This document shows positions 10,449 to 20,680 of a DNA stretch of 59,323 nt, piece by piece. Source of the stretch: Marinobacterium arenosum (GTDB taxonomy: Bacteria; Pseudomonadota; Gammaproteobacteria; Pseudomonadales; Balneatricaceae); NCBI RefSeq assembly GCF_019795155.1, contig NZ_JAILYN010000031.1:1-59323 (forward strand), read 5' to 3'. Positions within the stretch are counted from its first letter, which is position 1. Each line of letters begins with the position of its first letter. A program made the position numbers and the translations under genes. The notes under the pieces were generated by a model. That model saw nothing but the letters and a program-made list of their open reading frames with translations. It did not search any database and was not told where the DNA came from.

Positions 10449-11374
10449 GCCAGTGTCTGTCCGGCGCTGAAGCGCTCACGGCGGGCGTTCAGCACGTCAG
10501 CCGCGGCCATCGCTTTCTTGCCCGGCAGCTGCAGTTGGTTGATCTTCAGGGCGCCCTCACCGCAGCCCACCACGATGCTCTTCTTATCCGACGGCAGAAT
10601 CTCGCCGGCGCCACCCTGCTGATCCAGCGGCTCGCAGGCCAGCAGTTTGACCGGTTCGCCATCCAGCTGGAAGGTGACCGCCACCCGCGGGCTCAGCGCG
10701 CGCACTTTCAGATCGATCTGGCGGGCGCTCTGAGTCCAGTCGATCCGCCCTTCCCGCTTGTCCAGCTTGCTGGCGTACGTGGCCTGGGCGTCGTCCTGCA
10801 CCTCCGGTGTGATGGTGCCCTGCTCCAGGCCCGGCAGGGTTTCCAGCAGTGCCTGGGCGCCCACTGGCGCCAGCCGCTCGAACAGGCTGGCGGCGGTGTC
10901 GCTGTCGTCGATCGGGGTAAATACCTTGTGCAGCATGGCGCCGGTGTCCAGCCCCTCGTCCATCTGCATGATGGTGACGCCGGTTTCGCGATCGCCGGCC
11001 AGCATGGCGCGCTCGACCGGTGCTGCACCGCGCCAGCGCGGCAGGATGGAGCCGTGTACGTTGATGCAGCCCAGCCGTGGCGTATCCAGCACCGCCTTGG
11101 GCAGCAGCATGCCGTAGGCGACCACCACCATCAGATCGGCATTCAGGGCTTTCAGTTGGGCCTGCTCCGCTTCGTCCTTCAGACTGTGCGGCTGGAACAC
11201 CGGGATGTCGTGGGCCAGGGCGAGGTCTTTCACCGGTCGCGGTGCCAGCTGGTTCTTGCGCTTACCCTGTCGGTCGGGCTGGGTATAGACGGCGACGATC
11301 TGGTGATCGGTGGTCAGTAGCGCCGCCAGGCTGGCGGCAGCGAAGTCCGGGGTTCCGGCAAAGATAATGCGCAT
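10445..11374 (-). CDS. fmt: methionyl-tRNA formyltransferase
   Basis: Adds a formyl group from 10-formyltetrahydrofolate to initiator Met-tRNA (309 aa). The N-terminal domain begins MRIIFAGTPDFAA and contains the catalytic region CINVHGSILPRWRGAAP (Asn and His) and MDEGLDTGAML (Asp). The C-terminal OB-like domain binds tRNA. Def, the enzyme that later removes the formyl group, is the next gene upstream. Unusually the two genes are 154 bp apart, and the gap holds two palindromic structures. Confidence 0.96.
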   Translation of the reverse strand: MRIIFAGTPDFAAASLAALLTTDHQIVAVYTQPDRQGKRKNQLAPRPVKDLALAHDIPVFQPHSLKDEAEQAQLKALNADLMVVVAYGMLLPKAVLDTPRLGCINVHGSILPRWRGAAPVERAMLAGDRETGVTIMQMDEGLDTGAMLHKVFTPIDDSDTAASLFERLAPVGAQALLETLPGLEQGTITPEVQDDAQATYASKLDKREGRIDWTQSARQIDLKVRALSPRVAVTFQLDGEPVKLLACEPLDQQGGAGEILPSDKKSIVVGCGEGALKINQLQLPGKKAMAAADVLNARRERFSAGQTLA

Positions 11375-11394
11375 CGGCAGGCTCCAGAAATAGA

Positions 11395-11418
11395 ACAGGT
11401 TTGCCGTGGCAAACCTGT
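11395..11418. repeat. perfect hairpin in the def-fmt gap
   Basis: ACAGGTTTGCC and GGCAAACCTGT form an 11-bp perfect stem with a 2-base loop. No T run on either side, so it is more likely an RNA stem or an element end than a terminator. Confidence 0.55.
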
Positions 11419-11422
11419 AGAG

Positions 11423-11502
11423 GGGGACGCAAAGCTAAGATGCGTAGCGATGCAGCGTTAACATTCGGCTCAGCTTCGCCCGCGAATAATTGCGCCGTCC
11501 CC
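11423..11502. repeat. short inverted-repeat element between def and fmt
   Basis: An 80-bp block bounded by inverted GGGGACG (11423-11429) and CGTCCCC (11496-11502), with GCAAAGCT and AGCTTCGC further in. It separates two genes that usually overlap or lie close together, so it looks like a small inserted palindromic element. Confidence 0.45.
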
Positions 11503-11528
11503 TGTCAGCGATCGTACAATCCGTTCGG

Positions 11529-12044
11529 TCAGGCGTGAGCCGCTTCGAGACGGTGCTTCTTCTCCAGCTTGGTGCGGATACGGTTCCGCTTCAGCGCCGA
11601 GATATGGTCGACGAACAGCTTGCCGTTCAGGTGGTCGATCTCGTGCTGGATGCAGACCGCCAGCAGATCGTCGGCGATGAAGTCGAGGGTGTCGCCGTTG
11701 CGGTCCAGCGCCTGTACGCGGATCTTCTGCGGCCGAACCACGTCCTCGAAGAAGCCCGGAACCGACAGGCAGCCTTCCTGGTACTTGTGCGGTTCCTCGT
11801 CGAGCACCTCGAATTCGGGGTTGATCAGTACCAGCGGCTCGTTGTGCTCGTCCGACAGGTCGATGGTGAGCACCCGCAGGTGGACATCGATCTGGGTTGC
11901 GGCCAAGCCGATGCCGGGGGCGTCGTACATGGTCTCGAACATATCGTCGATCAGAGCGCGGATTTGGTCATCGACAACCTCGACCGGCTTTGCGACAGTA
12001 CGTAGGCGGGGGTCTGGAAATTCCAGAATATCGCGAATGGCCAT
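11529..12044 (-). CDS. def: peptide deformylase
   Basis: Metal-dependent hydrolase removing N-formyl from nascent proteins at the ribosome (171 aa). All three family motifs are intact: GIGLAATQI (motif 1), EGCLSVPG (motif 2, with the metal-binding Cys) and QHEIDHLNG (motif 3, HEIDH with two metal-binding His and the catalytic Glu). First gene of the def-fmt-rsmB-trkA-trkH run, with a TATAAT box about 67 bases upstream. It is divergent from the LysM gene. Confidence 0.97.
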   Translation of the reverse strand: MAIRDILEFPDPRLRTVAKPVEVVDDQIRALIDDMFETMYDAPGIGLAATQIDVHLRVLTIDLSDEHNEPLVLINPEFEVLDEEPHKYQEGCLSVPGFFEDVVRPQKIRVQALDRNGDTLDFIADDLLAVCIQHEIDHLNGKLFVDHISALKRNRIRTKLEKKHRLEAAHA

Positions 12045-12110
12045 AATTCAGTCTTGTAGAATCAGTTACTTGTGTGAATGTTGCCGATGGCAAAAAATAA
12101 TCAGCGCCCT

Positions 12111-12116
12111 ATTATA
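12111..12116 (-). promoter_or_regulatory. -10 box for def operon
   Basis: TATAAT on the minus strand in the 255-bp divergent region between def and the LysM gene. The -35 is not clear. A hairpin GCTGTCG-CAAAA-CGACAGC (12181-12199) lies on the LysM side. Confidence 0.4.
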
Positions 12117-12299
12117 CTGATTACGGCGCTCATTGCATTGCCATAGGCTTTGACCGTCAAGGGCCCCGGCGGTTTCAGAGGCTGTCGCAAAACGACAGCG
12201 CTAGGTGATACGGCGTTTAAAAAATCGGTTCACCTTTTTTGCGCGCAACGTATTGTGACTGCCTCTTATAGCGCAACTTGGATATTGAAGGATCTTGCG

Positions 12300-13334
12300 A
12301 TGAGAGGATGGCTTTGTGGAGTGCTGGCACTCTGGCTGCTCGGCAGTACCCCGGCGATGGCCGAGGTACGCAAGGACCGCATTCAACTGAAGGACAACCA
12401 CCCGCAGGAATATGTGGTGGTCAAGGGCGATACCCTGTGGGATATCTCCGCCCGTTTTCTGCAGACGCCCTGGCGCTGGCCGGACGTCTGGAGCTGGAAC
12501 CCACAGATCGACAACCCCCACCTGATCTACCCCGGTGACCGGATCTACCTGACCTGGGTGGACGGCAAGCCGCAGCTGCGGCTGCAACGCGGCATGCGCA
12601 AGCTGAGCCCGAAGGCCCGGGTAACACCGCTGGAGCGGGCGATCCCGACCATCCCGTTGCGGGAGATCGTCAGTTTCCTGAATAACAACCGGGTCGAGAC
12701 CGACGAAAAGGTCAAGCATGCCCCCTATGTGCTGGCCGGTACCGATCAACGGATCCTGGCCGGTGCGGGTGACCGGGTCTATGTGCGTGGCGAGTTGATC
12801 AGCGACGTGCCGCGCCAGGCGCTTTACCGACCGTCCGAGGAGTACCGTGATCCGCTGACGGACGAACTGCTCGGCTACGAACTGCTGAAGGTGGCCGATG
12901 GCACCGTCGCGGCGCAACAGGATGACGTGGTCAGCGTCGACCTGACCGGCAGCGAACGCGAGGTTCGGGTGATGGACCGGCTGCTGCCGGTGGAGGAGAG
13001 CCGGGTCGAGGCGGTATTCCATCCGGCACCGATGCCGGCACTGGAGAACGGTCGGCTGCTGTCGGTGCTGGGTGGCGTTAACGATGGTGGTCAGTTCGAC
13101 GTGGTGGCACTGAACAAGGGGCTGCGTGAAGGCCTGGAGCCGGGCCACGTGGCGGCGATTTACCGCAGCGGCGAGCAGATCGTCGATCCGGTGACCAATG
13201 ACCTGGTACAGCTGCCGTCCGAGCGCTCCGGTCTGCTGATGGTGTTCCGAGTATTCGACAAGGTCAGCTACGGGTTGGTACTGGAAAGTAGCAACGTGGT
13301 GTCGGTCGGCGACGAGTTCCGAGTTCCCGATTGA
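12300..13334 (+). CDS. secreted LysM-domain protein
   Basis: A 344-aa exported protein. I chose the ATG at 12300 because it gives a clean signal peptide (MRGWLCGVLALWLLGSTPAMA, cut before EVRKD) and follows GAAGGA. Residues about 40-85 are a LysM peptidoglycan-binding domain (VVKGDTLWDISARFL ... WNPQIDNPHLIYPGDRIYL). The rest is a beta-rich region found in the pseudomonad orthologue, which also lies between def and dprA. It probably acts in the periplasm on the cell wall; no catalytic motif is visible, so its exact role is unknown. Confidence 0.85.
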   Translation: MRGWLCGVLALWLLGSTPAMAEVRKDRIQLKDNHPQEYVVVKGDTLWDISARFLQTPWRWPDVWSWNPQIDNPHLIYPGDRIYLTWVDGKPQLRLQRGMRKLSPKARVTPLERAIPTIPLREIVSFLNNNRVETDEKVKHAPYVLAGTDQRILAGAGDRVYVRGELISDVPRQALYRPSEEYRDPLTDELLGYELLKVADGTVAAQQDDVVSVDLTGSEREVRVMDRLLPVEESRVEAVFHPAPMPALENGRLLSVLGGVNDGGQFDVVALNKGLREGLEPGHVAAIYRSGEQIVDPVTNDLVQLPSERSGLLMVFRVFDKVSYGLVLESSNVVSVGDEFRVPD

Positions 13335-13459
13335 GCCGGCGTTTGTCGGGTTCGGCTAATGAGAGCCAGGGCCGAGCCCCGTGTACGTATCCAGCAAGCT
13401 TGAGAATCCGCTTTAAATAAAGCTTAAGAAAAAGCTTAAAAAAGACAGGGACGACAACC

Positions 13460-14593
13460 ATGACGGAAGATCCAACGGATTGGATAGCCGTCGCCGCATT
13501 GCCGAAGGTCGGTCCGGCCAGCCTCTGCCAGCTGTGGCAGCAGGACTGGACGCCGGCCCGGCTGCTGGCGGCGAGCGACAGTACTCTCAAGGCGATCGGC
13601 CTGCCGGCAACGGCCCGAGCTGCCATTGCCCAGTTCCAGCTCGGCCAGGGGCCGCTGCGTCAGCGGATCGATCAGCTGCAGGCCTGGCTGGCGGCGGGCG
13701 ACGACCGCCACCTGCTGACCTTTTCCGACCCCGCCTACCCCAGCCTTTTGCAACAGATTCCCGATCCGCCACCGTTGCTGCTATTGCGCGGCGACCCGAC
13801 CGCCCTGTCGCTGCCGCAGCTGGCGGTGGTCGGCAGTCGTCACGCTACCCGCCAGGGGCTGCGCAGTGCCGCCGCCTTCGCCCGCGAGCTCAGTGCAGCC
13901 GGTTTCGTCATCACCAGTGGCATGGCCTTGGGGGTCGATGGCGCCGCCCACCAGGCGGTGGTCGAGCGCGGCGGTCGGACGGTTGCAGTGTTCGGCACCG
14001 GACCGGACCTTATCTACCCCGCCAGGCATCGCGGCCTGGCCGAGCGGATTCTGGCTGAAGGTGGTGTGTTGGTGTCCGAGTTCTGGCCCGGTACGCCGCC
14101 GAAGGGCGGCCACTTTCCGCGCCGCAACCGGATCATCAGCGGGCTCTGCGCCGGGGTGCTGGTGGTGGAGGCGGCGCCACGCAGCGGCTCGCTGATTACC
14201 GCGAGATTGGCACTGGAATACAACCGCGAACTGTTCGCCATTCCCGGCACCATTCACAATCCGCTCAGCCAGGGCTGTCACGGATTGATCCGCGATGGCG
14301 CGACGCTGGTGCAGAGCACCGCCGATATCGTCGAGCCGCTGGCGTCGCTGCTGGGTCACTGCGCCGAGGCTGCTGAGGCCTCATCTCGCGCCATTGCTGA
14401 GCCAATGTCGCTGAGTAACATCGAGTTGCGGCTGCTGAACTTGATGGAGCATGAACAGCTGAGCCTGGATCAGCTCTGTGCGCTCAGCGGCTTGCCGGTC
14501 GCGGAGTTGGGGCCGTTGCTGACGGGGCTGGAGTTGAAAGGGGCGGTGGAGGCTGCGGGTAGCGGCTATCAGCGTGTTGTTGAACTACCCTGA
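13460..14593 (+). CDS. dprA: DNA processing protein DprA
   Basis: Loads RecA on incoming single-stranded DNA during natural transformation (377 aa, near the usual gammaproteobacterial length). The N-terminal SAM/HhH-like part is followed by the Rossmann-like DNA-binding core with VGSRHATRQG, TSGMALGVDGAAH and the GGHFPRRNRIISGL block. A C-terminal winged-helix region (residues about 315-377) ends the protein. Neighbour order LysM-dprA-(purE)-tsaC is as in pseudomonads apart from purE. Whether the organism is transformable cannot be told from here. Confidence 0.93.
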   Translation: MTEDPTDWIAVAALPKVGPASLCQLWQQDWTPARLLAASDSTLKAIGLPATARAAIAQFQLGQGPLRQRIDQLQAWLAAGDDRHLLTFSDPAYPSLLQQIPDPPPLLLLRGDPTALSLPQLAVVGSRHATRQGLRSAAAFARELSAAGFVITSGMALGVDGAAHQAVVERGGRTVAVFGTGPDLIYPARHRGLAERILAEGGVLVSEFWPGTPPKGGHFPRRNRIISGLCAGVLVVEAAPRSGSLITARLALEYNRELFAIPGTIHNPLSQGCHGLIRDGATLVQSTADIVEPLASLLGHCAEAAEASSRAIAEPMSLSNIELRLLNLMEHEQLSLDQLCALSGLPVAELGPLLTGLELKGAVEAAGSGYQRVVELP

Positions 14594-14643
14594 TGGAACC
14601 CCGCAGACGCTATCACATAGCCTTTGTGTGGTTGCAAGCGGAC

Positions 14644-14675
14644 GGCTGAATGTTTAATGTTCAGCCCATCTTTTT
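14644..14675 (+). terminator. terminator between dprA and purE
   Basis: GGCTGAA (14644-14650) / TTCAGCC (14660-14666) with a 9-nt loop, then CATC and five T. It separates purE transcription from dprA, so purE probably has its own promoter. Confidence 0.5.
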
Positions 14676-14708
14676 AACTGCAATAAAACCGCAATAGGGT
14701 TGCTTAAA

Positions 14709-15221
14709 ATGTCCACGCCTTTTGTCGCTATTCTGATGGGTTCCGATTCCGACCTGCCGGTCATGAAAACCGCTGCTGAGGTCCTGAAATCCCTGAACGT
14801 CGAGTTCGAAATGAAGGTCAGCTCCGCTCACCGTACGCCGGTGCAGACCCACGACTACGTCAAGGATGCCGATGCCCGTGGTGCCGTGGCTTTCATCTGC
14901 GCCGCCGGTATGGCTGCTCACCTGGCCGGTGCGGTCGCTGCCAACACCACCAAGCCGGTAATCGGTGTGCCGATCAACTCCTCCCTGGACGGTCTGGATG
15001 CACTGCTGTCCACCGTACAGATGCCGGGCGGTATTCCGGTTGCCACTGTGGCGATCGGTAAAGCCGGTGCCAAGAACGCCGCTTACCTGGCCGCTCAGAT
15101 CCTGGCGGTGAAAGACGACGCCCTGGCTCAGCGTCTGAAGGATGAGCGTCAGGCCAACACCGAGGCGGTGATCGCCAAGGATGCCGCTTTGCAGGAACAG
15201 CTGAAGAACGGCGAGATCTGA
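14709..15221 (+). CDS. purE: N5-carboxyaminoimidazole ribonucleotide mutase
   Basis: Class I PurE (170 aa, E. coli 169) converts N5-CAIR to CAIR in purine synthesis. The motifs [15 protein letters not shown] (catalytic His) and AGMAAHLAG are intact. I prefer the ATG at 14709 to a TTG at 14700. Class I PurE needs PurK, and the usual purE-purK pair is not present here: purE stands alone between dprA and tsaC. PurK must be encoded elsewhere. The gene is preceded by a likely terminator, which argues for an independent promoter. Confidence 0.95.
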   Translation: MSTPFVAILMGSDSDLPVMKTAAEVLKSLNVEFEMKVSSAHRTPVQTHDYVKDADARGAVAFICAAGMAAHLAGAVAANTTKPVIGVPINSSLDGLDALLSTVQMPGGIPVATVAIGKAGAKNAAYLAAQILAVKDDALAQRLKDERQANTEAVIAKDAALQEQLKNGEI

Positions 15222-15228
15222 TCTACCG

Positions 15229-15786
15229 ATGAACGGATGGCATACAAGGCGCGCAGTCGAAACCCTGCGTCAGGGCGGTGTTATCGCCTACCCCACCGAA
15301 GCGGTCTGGGGGCTGGGGTGTGATCCGTTCAACGAGCACGCCGTGGCTCGTATCCTCAAGATGAAGCGCCGGCCGGTCGAAAAGGGTTTGATCCTGGTGG
15401 CCGGCGCCCTTTCACAGATTCAGTTTCTGCTCGACCCCTTGACCGAGCAGCAACGCGCCACCCTGCGTGCCAGCTGGCCGGGGCCGGTCACCTTCCTGAT
15501 TCCCGACCTGCTCGATCAGGTGCCCCACTGGGTTAAGGGCGAACATGACTCAGTGGCCGTACGGGTCAGTCAGCATCCGCTGATCCGGGATGTTAGTAAA
15601 CACTTCGACGGGCCGATTGTTTCGACCTCCGCTAACCCGGCAGGTAAAGAACCTGCGCGGGATAGATTGAAAGTGAATCTTTACTTCCGGTCCGAAGTGG
15701 ACACTATCGTGCCGGGTGACCTGGGTGATCAGGCGCAACCGAGCCAGATCCGCGATCTGCGCAGCGGGCGCATTCTGCGCAGTTGA
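15229..15786 (+). CDS. tsaC: threonylcarbamoyl-AMP synthase
   Basis: Makes threonylcarbamoyl-adenylate from threonine, bicarbonate and ATP, the first step of t6A37 tRNA modification (185 aa, TsaC/YrdC short form). Landmarks are GGVIAYPTEAVWGLGCDPF, the KMKRRPVEKGLILV block, SWPGPVTFLIP and the diagnostic STSANPAGKEPA. The YwlC/Sua5 C-terminal extension is absent, so it is the short form. It starts eight bases after purE and is probably co-transcribed with it. Confidence 0.95.
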   Translation: MNGWHTRRAVETLRQGGVIAYPTEAVWGLGCDPFNEHAVARILKMKRRPVEKGLILVAGALSQIQFLLDPLTEQQRATLRASWPGPVTFLIPDLLDQVPHWVKGEHDSVAVRVSQHPLIRDVSKHFDGPIVSTSANPAGKEPARDRLKVNLYFRSEVDTIVPGDLGDQAQPSQIRDLRSGRILRS

Positions 15787-15925
15787 GTTTCAGCGGGTAT
15801 TGCCAAGCGTCCTGGCAAAGCCGTCGTCCCCTTTTCCCCGTTATCATCCGCTTATGTAGAATAGCGACTCGGCGCTCGTTCGAGCTTGCTGCGGGGTAAC
15901 TGGCACTCCGGCGGCGCAGGCCTGA

Positions 15926-16906
<981 letters not shown>

Positions 16907-16907
16907 G

Positions 16908-17744
16908 ATGACCGACCGGTACGCGGTATTCGGTAACCCGATCAAGCACTCCAAGTCGCCGCAGATCCATGCCGCGTTTGCCCGCCAGACCGGGCAGGCA
17001 CTGGAATATACAGCGGTCTGTGTCGCCGAGGACGGCTTCGAGCCGGCGGTCGAACAGTTTCTGCAGGGTGACGGCAAGGGGCTCAATATCACCATCCCGT
17101 TCAAGCAGCAGGCCTGGACATTGGCGGGGCAACGTTCCGAACGCGCCGAGCTGGCCGGTGCGGTGAACACCCTCTATCGTGACCAGGCCGGCCAGCTGTG
17201 CGGCGACAATACCGACGGTGTCGGCATGGTGCGCGATATCGTCGATAACCATGGCGGCACTATCGCCGGCAAACGGGTGCTGGTACTGGGCGCCGGCGGT
17301 GCGGTGCGTGGTGTACTGCAGCCGTTGCTGGCCCAGCAGCCGGCCAGCCTGGTGATTGCCAACCGCACGCTGGCCCGTGCCGAACAGCTGGTGGAACTGT
17401 TCCAGCCGCACACCGATGTTGCCCTGCAAGCGGTCGGCTTCGACCAACTGGCGGGCCTGCACATCGACCTGCTGATCAACGGTACCGCGGCCAGCCTGCA
17501 GGGCGAAGTACCGCCGCTGCCGGATGAGCTGCTGGCCGAGGGCGCCTGGTGCTACGACATGATGTACGGCGCCGAGCCGACCGCCTTCTGTCGCTGGGCA
17601 CAGCAGCATGGTGCGACGGTATGCCTGGATGGCCTGGGCATGCTGGTGGAGCAGGCTGCCGAGTCTTTTACCCTGTGGCGTGGGATTCGCCCGGACACCG
17701 CCCCGGTGATTACCGATCTGCGTCGCCAGCTGTCTGATAAATAA
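16908..17744 (+). CDS. aroE: shikimate dehydrogenase
   Basis: NADPH-dependent reduction of 3-dehydroshikimate in aromatic amino acid synthesis (278 aa). The substrate-binding N-terminal domain has [14 protein letters not shown] and the catalytic Lys in [19 protein letters not shown] follows. The Rossmann part has [13 protein letters not shown] and [10 protein letters not shown], the latter typical of NADP selectivity. The ATG at 16908 follows hemF directly with a GGAGGTG ribosome site. The hemF-aroE pair is conserved next to the origin in pseudomonads. Confidence 0.96.
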   Translation: MTDRYAVFGNPIKHSKSPQIHAAFARQTGQALEYTAVCVAEDGFEPAVEQFLQGDGKGLNITIPFKQQAWTLAGQRSERAELAGAVNTLYRDQAGQLCGDNTDGVGMVRDIVDNHGGTIAGKRVLVLGAGGAVRGVLQPLLAQQPASLVIANRTLARAEQLVELFQPHTDVALQAVGFDQLAGLHIDLLINGTAASLQGEVPPLPDELLAEGAWCYDMMYGAEPTAFCRWAQQHGATVCLDGLGMLVEQAAESFTLWRGIRPDTAPVITDLRRQLSDK

Positions 17745-17868
17745 CCTTAACTGATTGATTTCATACGCATCCCCTGCCGCTATGCGGTTGCGGGTGACCG
17801 ATGGCGGGGGTATAACAAGAGCTATGAAGTTCGCCCCGCCGGGGCGATCCCGCCCGAGGGGATAGCGT

Positions 17869-20241
17869 ATGGACAAGCACACCCAACTCGATCCGGCTGC
17901 GCTCTATTGCATCTGCGAGCCGGAACTTCTGCCCTTCAAGACCACTGCCACGCTGGAGCCCTTCACCGGATTTTTCGGCCAGCAGCGGGCGATCGATGCG
18001 ATGCAGTTCGGCATCGGCATGCAGCGGCCCGGCTATAACATGTTCGTGATGGGCAATCCCCACACCGGCCGGTTCTCGTTCGCGATGGAGAACCTGAAGT
18101 CCTACGCCAAGAAGGCGCGCAAGCCACAGGACTGGCTCTACCTCAACAACCTGGAAGACGATCGCTATCCGATTGCGATCAGTCTGCCGGCGGGACGTGC
18201 ACTCCATTTCAACCGTGATATCCGCCAGCTGCTGGATGCGATCTTCAGTGAACTGCCGGCGGCGTTCGAAAATCCCGCCTATCAGCGTCGTAAGGCGCAG
18301 GTCGAGCGGGTGTTCAACCGCCAGTACGACCAGGCGATCGAGAAGGTTGAACGGCGGGCCCGCGACAAGAGCATCGCGGTTTACCGCGACGCCAGCAGTA
18401 TCGGCTTCACCCCGGTGGCCGAGGGGCAGGCGATGGATGAGGCGGCCTTTTCCCAGTTGCCGGAGGAGTTGCGCGACACCTTCTCGCGCAACATCGCCGA
18501 GCTGGAGGAGTTTCTCAACGACTGCCTGACCGAGATGCCGCAGTGGCGCCGCGAGGCGGCCCAGAAGATGAAACAGCTGAATCGGGAGACCGCCCGCCAG
18601 GCGGTGACGCCGGTGATCCAGCCGCTGAAGGATAAGTACGCCAACTTGGCGGGGGTGGTGGATTACCTGCAGAAGCTGGAAAGCTCGGTGGTCAATCGGG
18701 CCGAGGAACTGGTCGGCGACGATAAGATGCTGGAGTCGACCACCGATGCCGGCCGCCGCAAGCTGCTGGAAGAGATCTACGGCGCCAACCTGCTGGTCGA
18801 CAACGCCAAGGTCAAGGGGGCGCCGCTGGTCTACGAGGCCCACCCCAGCTACGAGAACCTGTTCGGCCGGATCGAATACGCCACCGAGATGGGCTCGCTG
18901 GTCACCTCGCACAAGCTGATCCGGCCCGGCGCGCTGCACCGGGCCAACGGTGGTTACCTGGTGCTGGAAGCGGAGAAGCTGCTTGAGCAGCCGTTCGTCT
19001 ACGGCGCCCTGAAACGGGCGCTGAAGTCCCACGAAATCCGCATCGAGAGCCCGGCCAGCGAGTATACCGGGGTCAGCACCATCACCCTGAATCCGCAGCC
19101 GATCCAGCTGAAGGTCAAGGTGGTGCTGGTCGGCTCGCGCGATATCTACTACCTGCTGCAGGAGATGGATCACGACTTCGAGAAGATGTTCCGGGTGGTG
19201 GTCGACTTCGATGAGGACGTCAAGCGCACGCCGCAGGCGGTGCGCCACTATGCCCGGCTGATGAAAACCCTGGCCGACGAGGAGGGGTTGGCGCCGCTGA
19301 CTCGGCGGGCGGTGGCCCGACTGGTGGAACACAGCTCGCGGCTGGCGGAGGACCAGGAGCTGATCTCGGCCCATGTCGGCGAGCTGGTCGATCTGCTCTG
19401 CGAGGCGGATTACAAGCGCCGCCAGGAGGAGGATCAGCTGATCAACGTCGACCATGTCGAGGAGGCGCTGGCGGCCAAGGAGGCGCGTACCGGCCGGCTG
19501 GCCGAGAAAATCCTCGACAATATCCTCAACCAGACGGTGCTGATCGATACCGACGGCGAGGCGGTCGGCAAGTCCAACGGTCTGACCGTGTTACAGGTCG
19601 GCGATGTCAACTTCGGTACCCCGGCGCGGATCACCGCCACCGTCCACCCGGGTAACAAGGGGATCGTCGATATCGAGCGCGAGGTCACCCTGGGCCAGCC
19701 GATCCATTCCAAGGGGGTGTTGATCCTGTCCGGTTACCTGGGCCACAAATACACCCGCGAGTTCCCGCTGACCCTGTCGGCCAGCATCGCACTGGAGCAG
19801 TCCTACGGTTATGTCGATGGCGACAGCGCCTCGCTGGCCGAGGTCTGCACGCTGATCTCGGCACTGACCGGCTTCCCGATTCTGCAGCAATATTCCGTCA
19901 CCGGCTCGATCAACCAGTACGGCGAGGTGCAGGCGATCGGCGGCGTCAACGAGAAGATCGAGGGCTTCTACCGGCTCTGCGAAGCGCGCGGCCTGACCGG
20001 CTCTCAGGGGGTGATCGTACCCAAGGCCAACGTGCGTAACCTGATGCTGAAGCGGGAGGTGGTGGAAGCGGTGGAACAGGGGCTGTTCCAGGTCCACGCG
20101 GTGTCGACCGTCGACCAGTGCCTGGAGCTGCTGACCGGCCGCAAGGCCGGCGAACTGCGTGCCGACGGCAGCTTCCCGCAGCGCAGTATCAACCACAAGG
20201 CGGTGCTGCGACTGCGCGAGATCGCCAAGGCCAAGGCCTGA
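17869..20241 (+). CDS. Lon-like ATP-dependent protease (AAA_32 + Lon C-terminal domain)
   Basis: A 790-aa soluble protease of the LonB/AsrA-like group, distinct from classical Lon. The N-terminal part has a degenerate nucleotide-binding loop (MGNPHTGRFSF, Arg in place of Lys), as I recall is usual in this group. A long helical insert (about 130-290) with coiled-coil character follows, then the AAA module with LVLEAEKLLEQP and VVLVGSRDIYYLL. The C-terminal Lon protease domain has the Ser-Lys dyad in YVDGDSASLAEVC and GGVNEKIEGF. In Pseudomonas aeruginosa a relative (AsrA) affects heat-shock and aminoglycoside stress. It stands alone after aroE. Confidence 0.88.
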   Translation: MDKHTQLDPAALYCICEPELLPFKTTATLEPFTGFFGQQRAIDAMQFGIGMQRPGYNMFVMGNPHTGRFSFAMENLKSYAKKARKPQDWLYLNNLEDDRYPIAISLPAGRALHFNRDIRQLLDAIFSELPAAFENPAYQRRKAQVERVFNRQYDQAIEKVERRARDKSIAVYRDASSIGFTPVAEGQAMDEAAFSQLPEELRDTFSRNIAELEEFLNDCLTEMPQWRREAAQKMKQLNRETARQAVTPVIQPLKDKYANLAGVVDYLQKLESSVVNRAEELVGDDKMLESTTDAGRRKLLEEIYGANLLVDNAKVKGAPLVYEAHPSYENLFGRIEYATEMGSLVTSHKLIRPGALHRANGGYLVLEAEKLLEQPFVYGALKRALKSHEIRIESPASEYTGVSTITLNPQPIQLKVKVVLVGSRDIYYLLQEMDHDFEKMFRVVVDFDEDVKRTPQAVRHYARLMKTLADEEGLAPLTRRAVARLVEHSSRLAEDQELISAHVGELVDLLCEADYKRRQEEDQLINVDHVEEALAAKEARTGRLAEKILDNILNQTVLIDTDGEAVGKSNGLTVLQVGDVNFGTPARITATVHPGNKGIVDIEREVTLGQPIHSKGVLILSGYLGHKYTREFPLTLSASIALEQSYGYVDGDSASLAEVCTLISALTGFPILQQYSVTGSINQYGEVQAIGGVNEKIEGFYRLCEARGLTGSQGVIVPKANVRNLMLKREVVEAVEQGLFQVHAVSTVDQCLELLTGRKAGELRADGSFPQRSINHKAVLRLREIAKAKA

Positions 20242-20281
20242 TTTTTGGTTCTTCGCGCTTTAGCGGGAAGTATCTACGCCG

Positions 20282-20326
20282 GATGAACAAGCGGTGCGTG
20301 GGTACAAAAAACGTGCCCACCCTACA
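20282..20326. repeat. palindromic repeat (family B), inverted copy
   Basis: GATGAACAAGCGGTGCGTGG ... ACGTGCCCACCCTACA; arms GTGGGTAC (20298-20305) and GTGCCCAC (20313-20320) pair with one G-T. It is the reverse complement of the copy at 2200-2245. Confidence 0.65.
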
Positions 20327-20405
20327 TGACTGATTTTTAATTTTGCCAGGTACACCGAGTACTCCCCCATAGCAGCGGCGGCGCTGCTATAGGGGAATAC
20401 GCTTT

Positions 20406-20460
20406 GTAGCAGCTCGCTGCCCAGGCCATAACCGCTATTGCGGCCGGAGCCCGCTGCTAC
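20406..20460. repeat. REP-like palindromic repeat (family A)
   Basis: GTAGCAGCTCGCTGCCCAGG ... GGCCGGAGCCCGCTGCTAC; outer arms GTAGCAG/CTGCTAC pair. A short copy of the family. Confidence 0.65.
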
Positions 20461-20671
20461 AGAAGGGACGCATTGTCGCAGCCCGATGGGTATGCCCCTT
20501 GGGTATCATGGGTGACCGAATCCCCCCTATCCTGCCTATATCCTGTTCATCCTGCCTTTATTAACAGCTGCGCGGGCGGAACTATTCTGCCAGAAAGCTG
20601 TGGATAGCCTGGGGGATATCGAGGATAAGTGAGCTGTAAGATGATGGGGTGTAGGTGGAATACTGTTTATT

Positions 20672-20680
20672 TGTGGATAA
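20672..20680 (-). other. DnaA box
   Basis: TGTGGATAA, the perfect complement of TTATCCACA, with a one-mismatch neighbour TGTGGATAG at 20599. Confidence 0.4.

Noticed and set aside
12204-12241. Possible terminator AGGTGA...TCACCT with T run upstream of the LysM gene
   Set aside because: Only a 6-bp stem with a 25-nt loop; too weak to call.
17761-19455. Long minus-strand frame (564 codons) antisense to the Lon-like protease
   Set aside because: Shadow of the coding strand; the translation is rich in Leu, Gln, His and Arg without domains.
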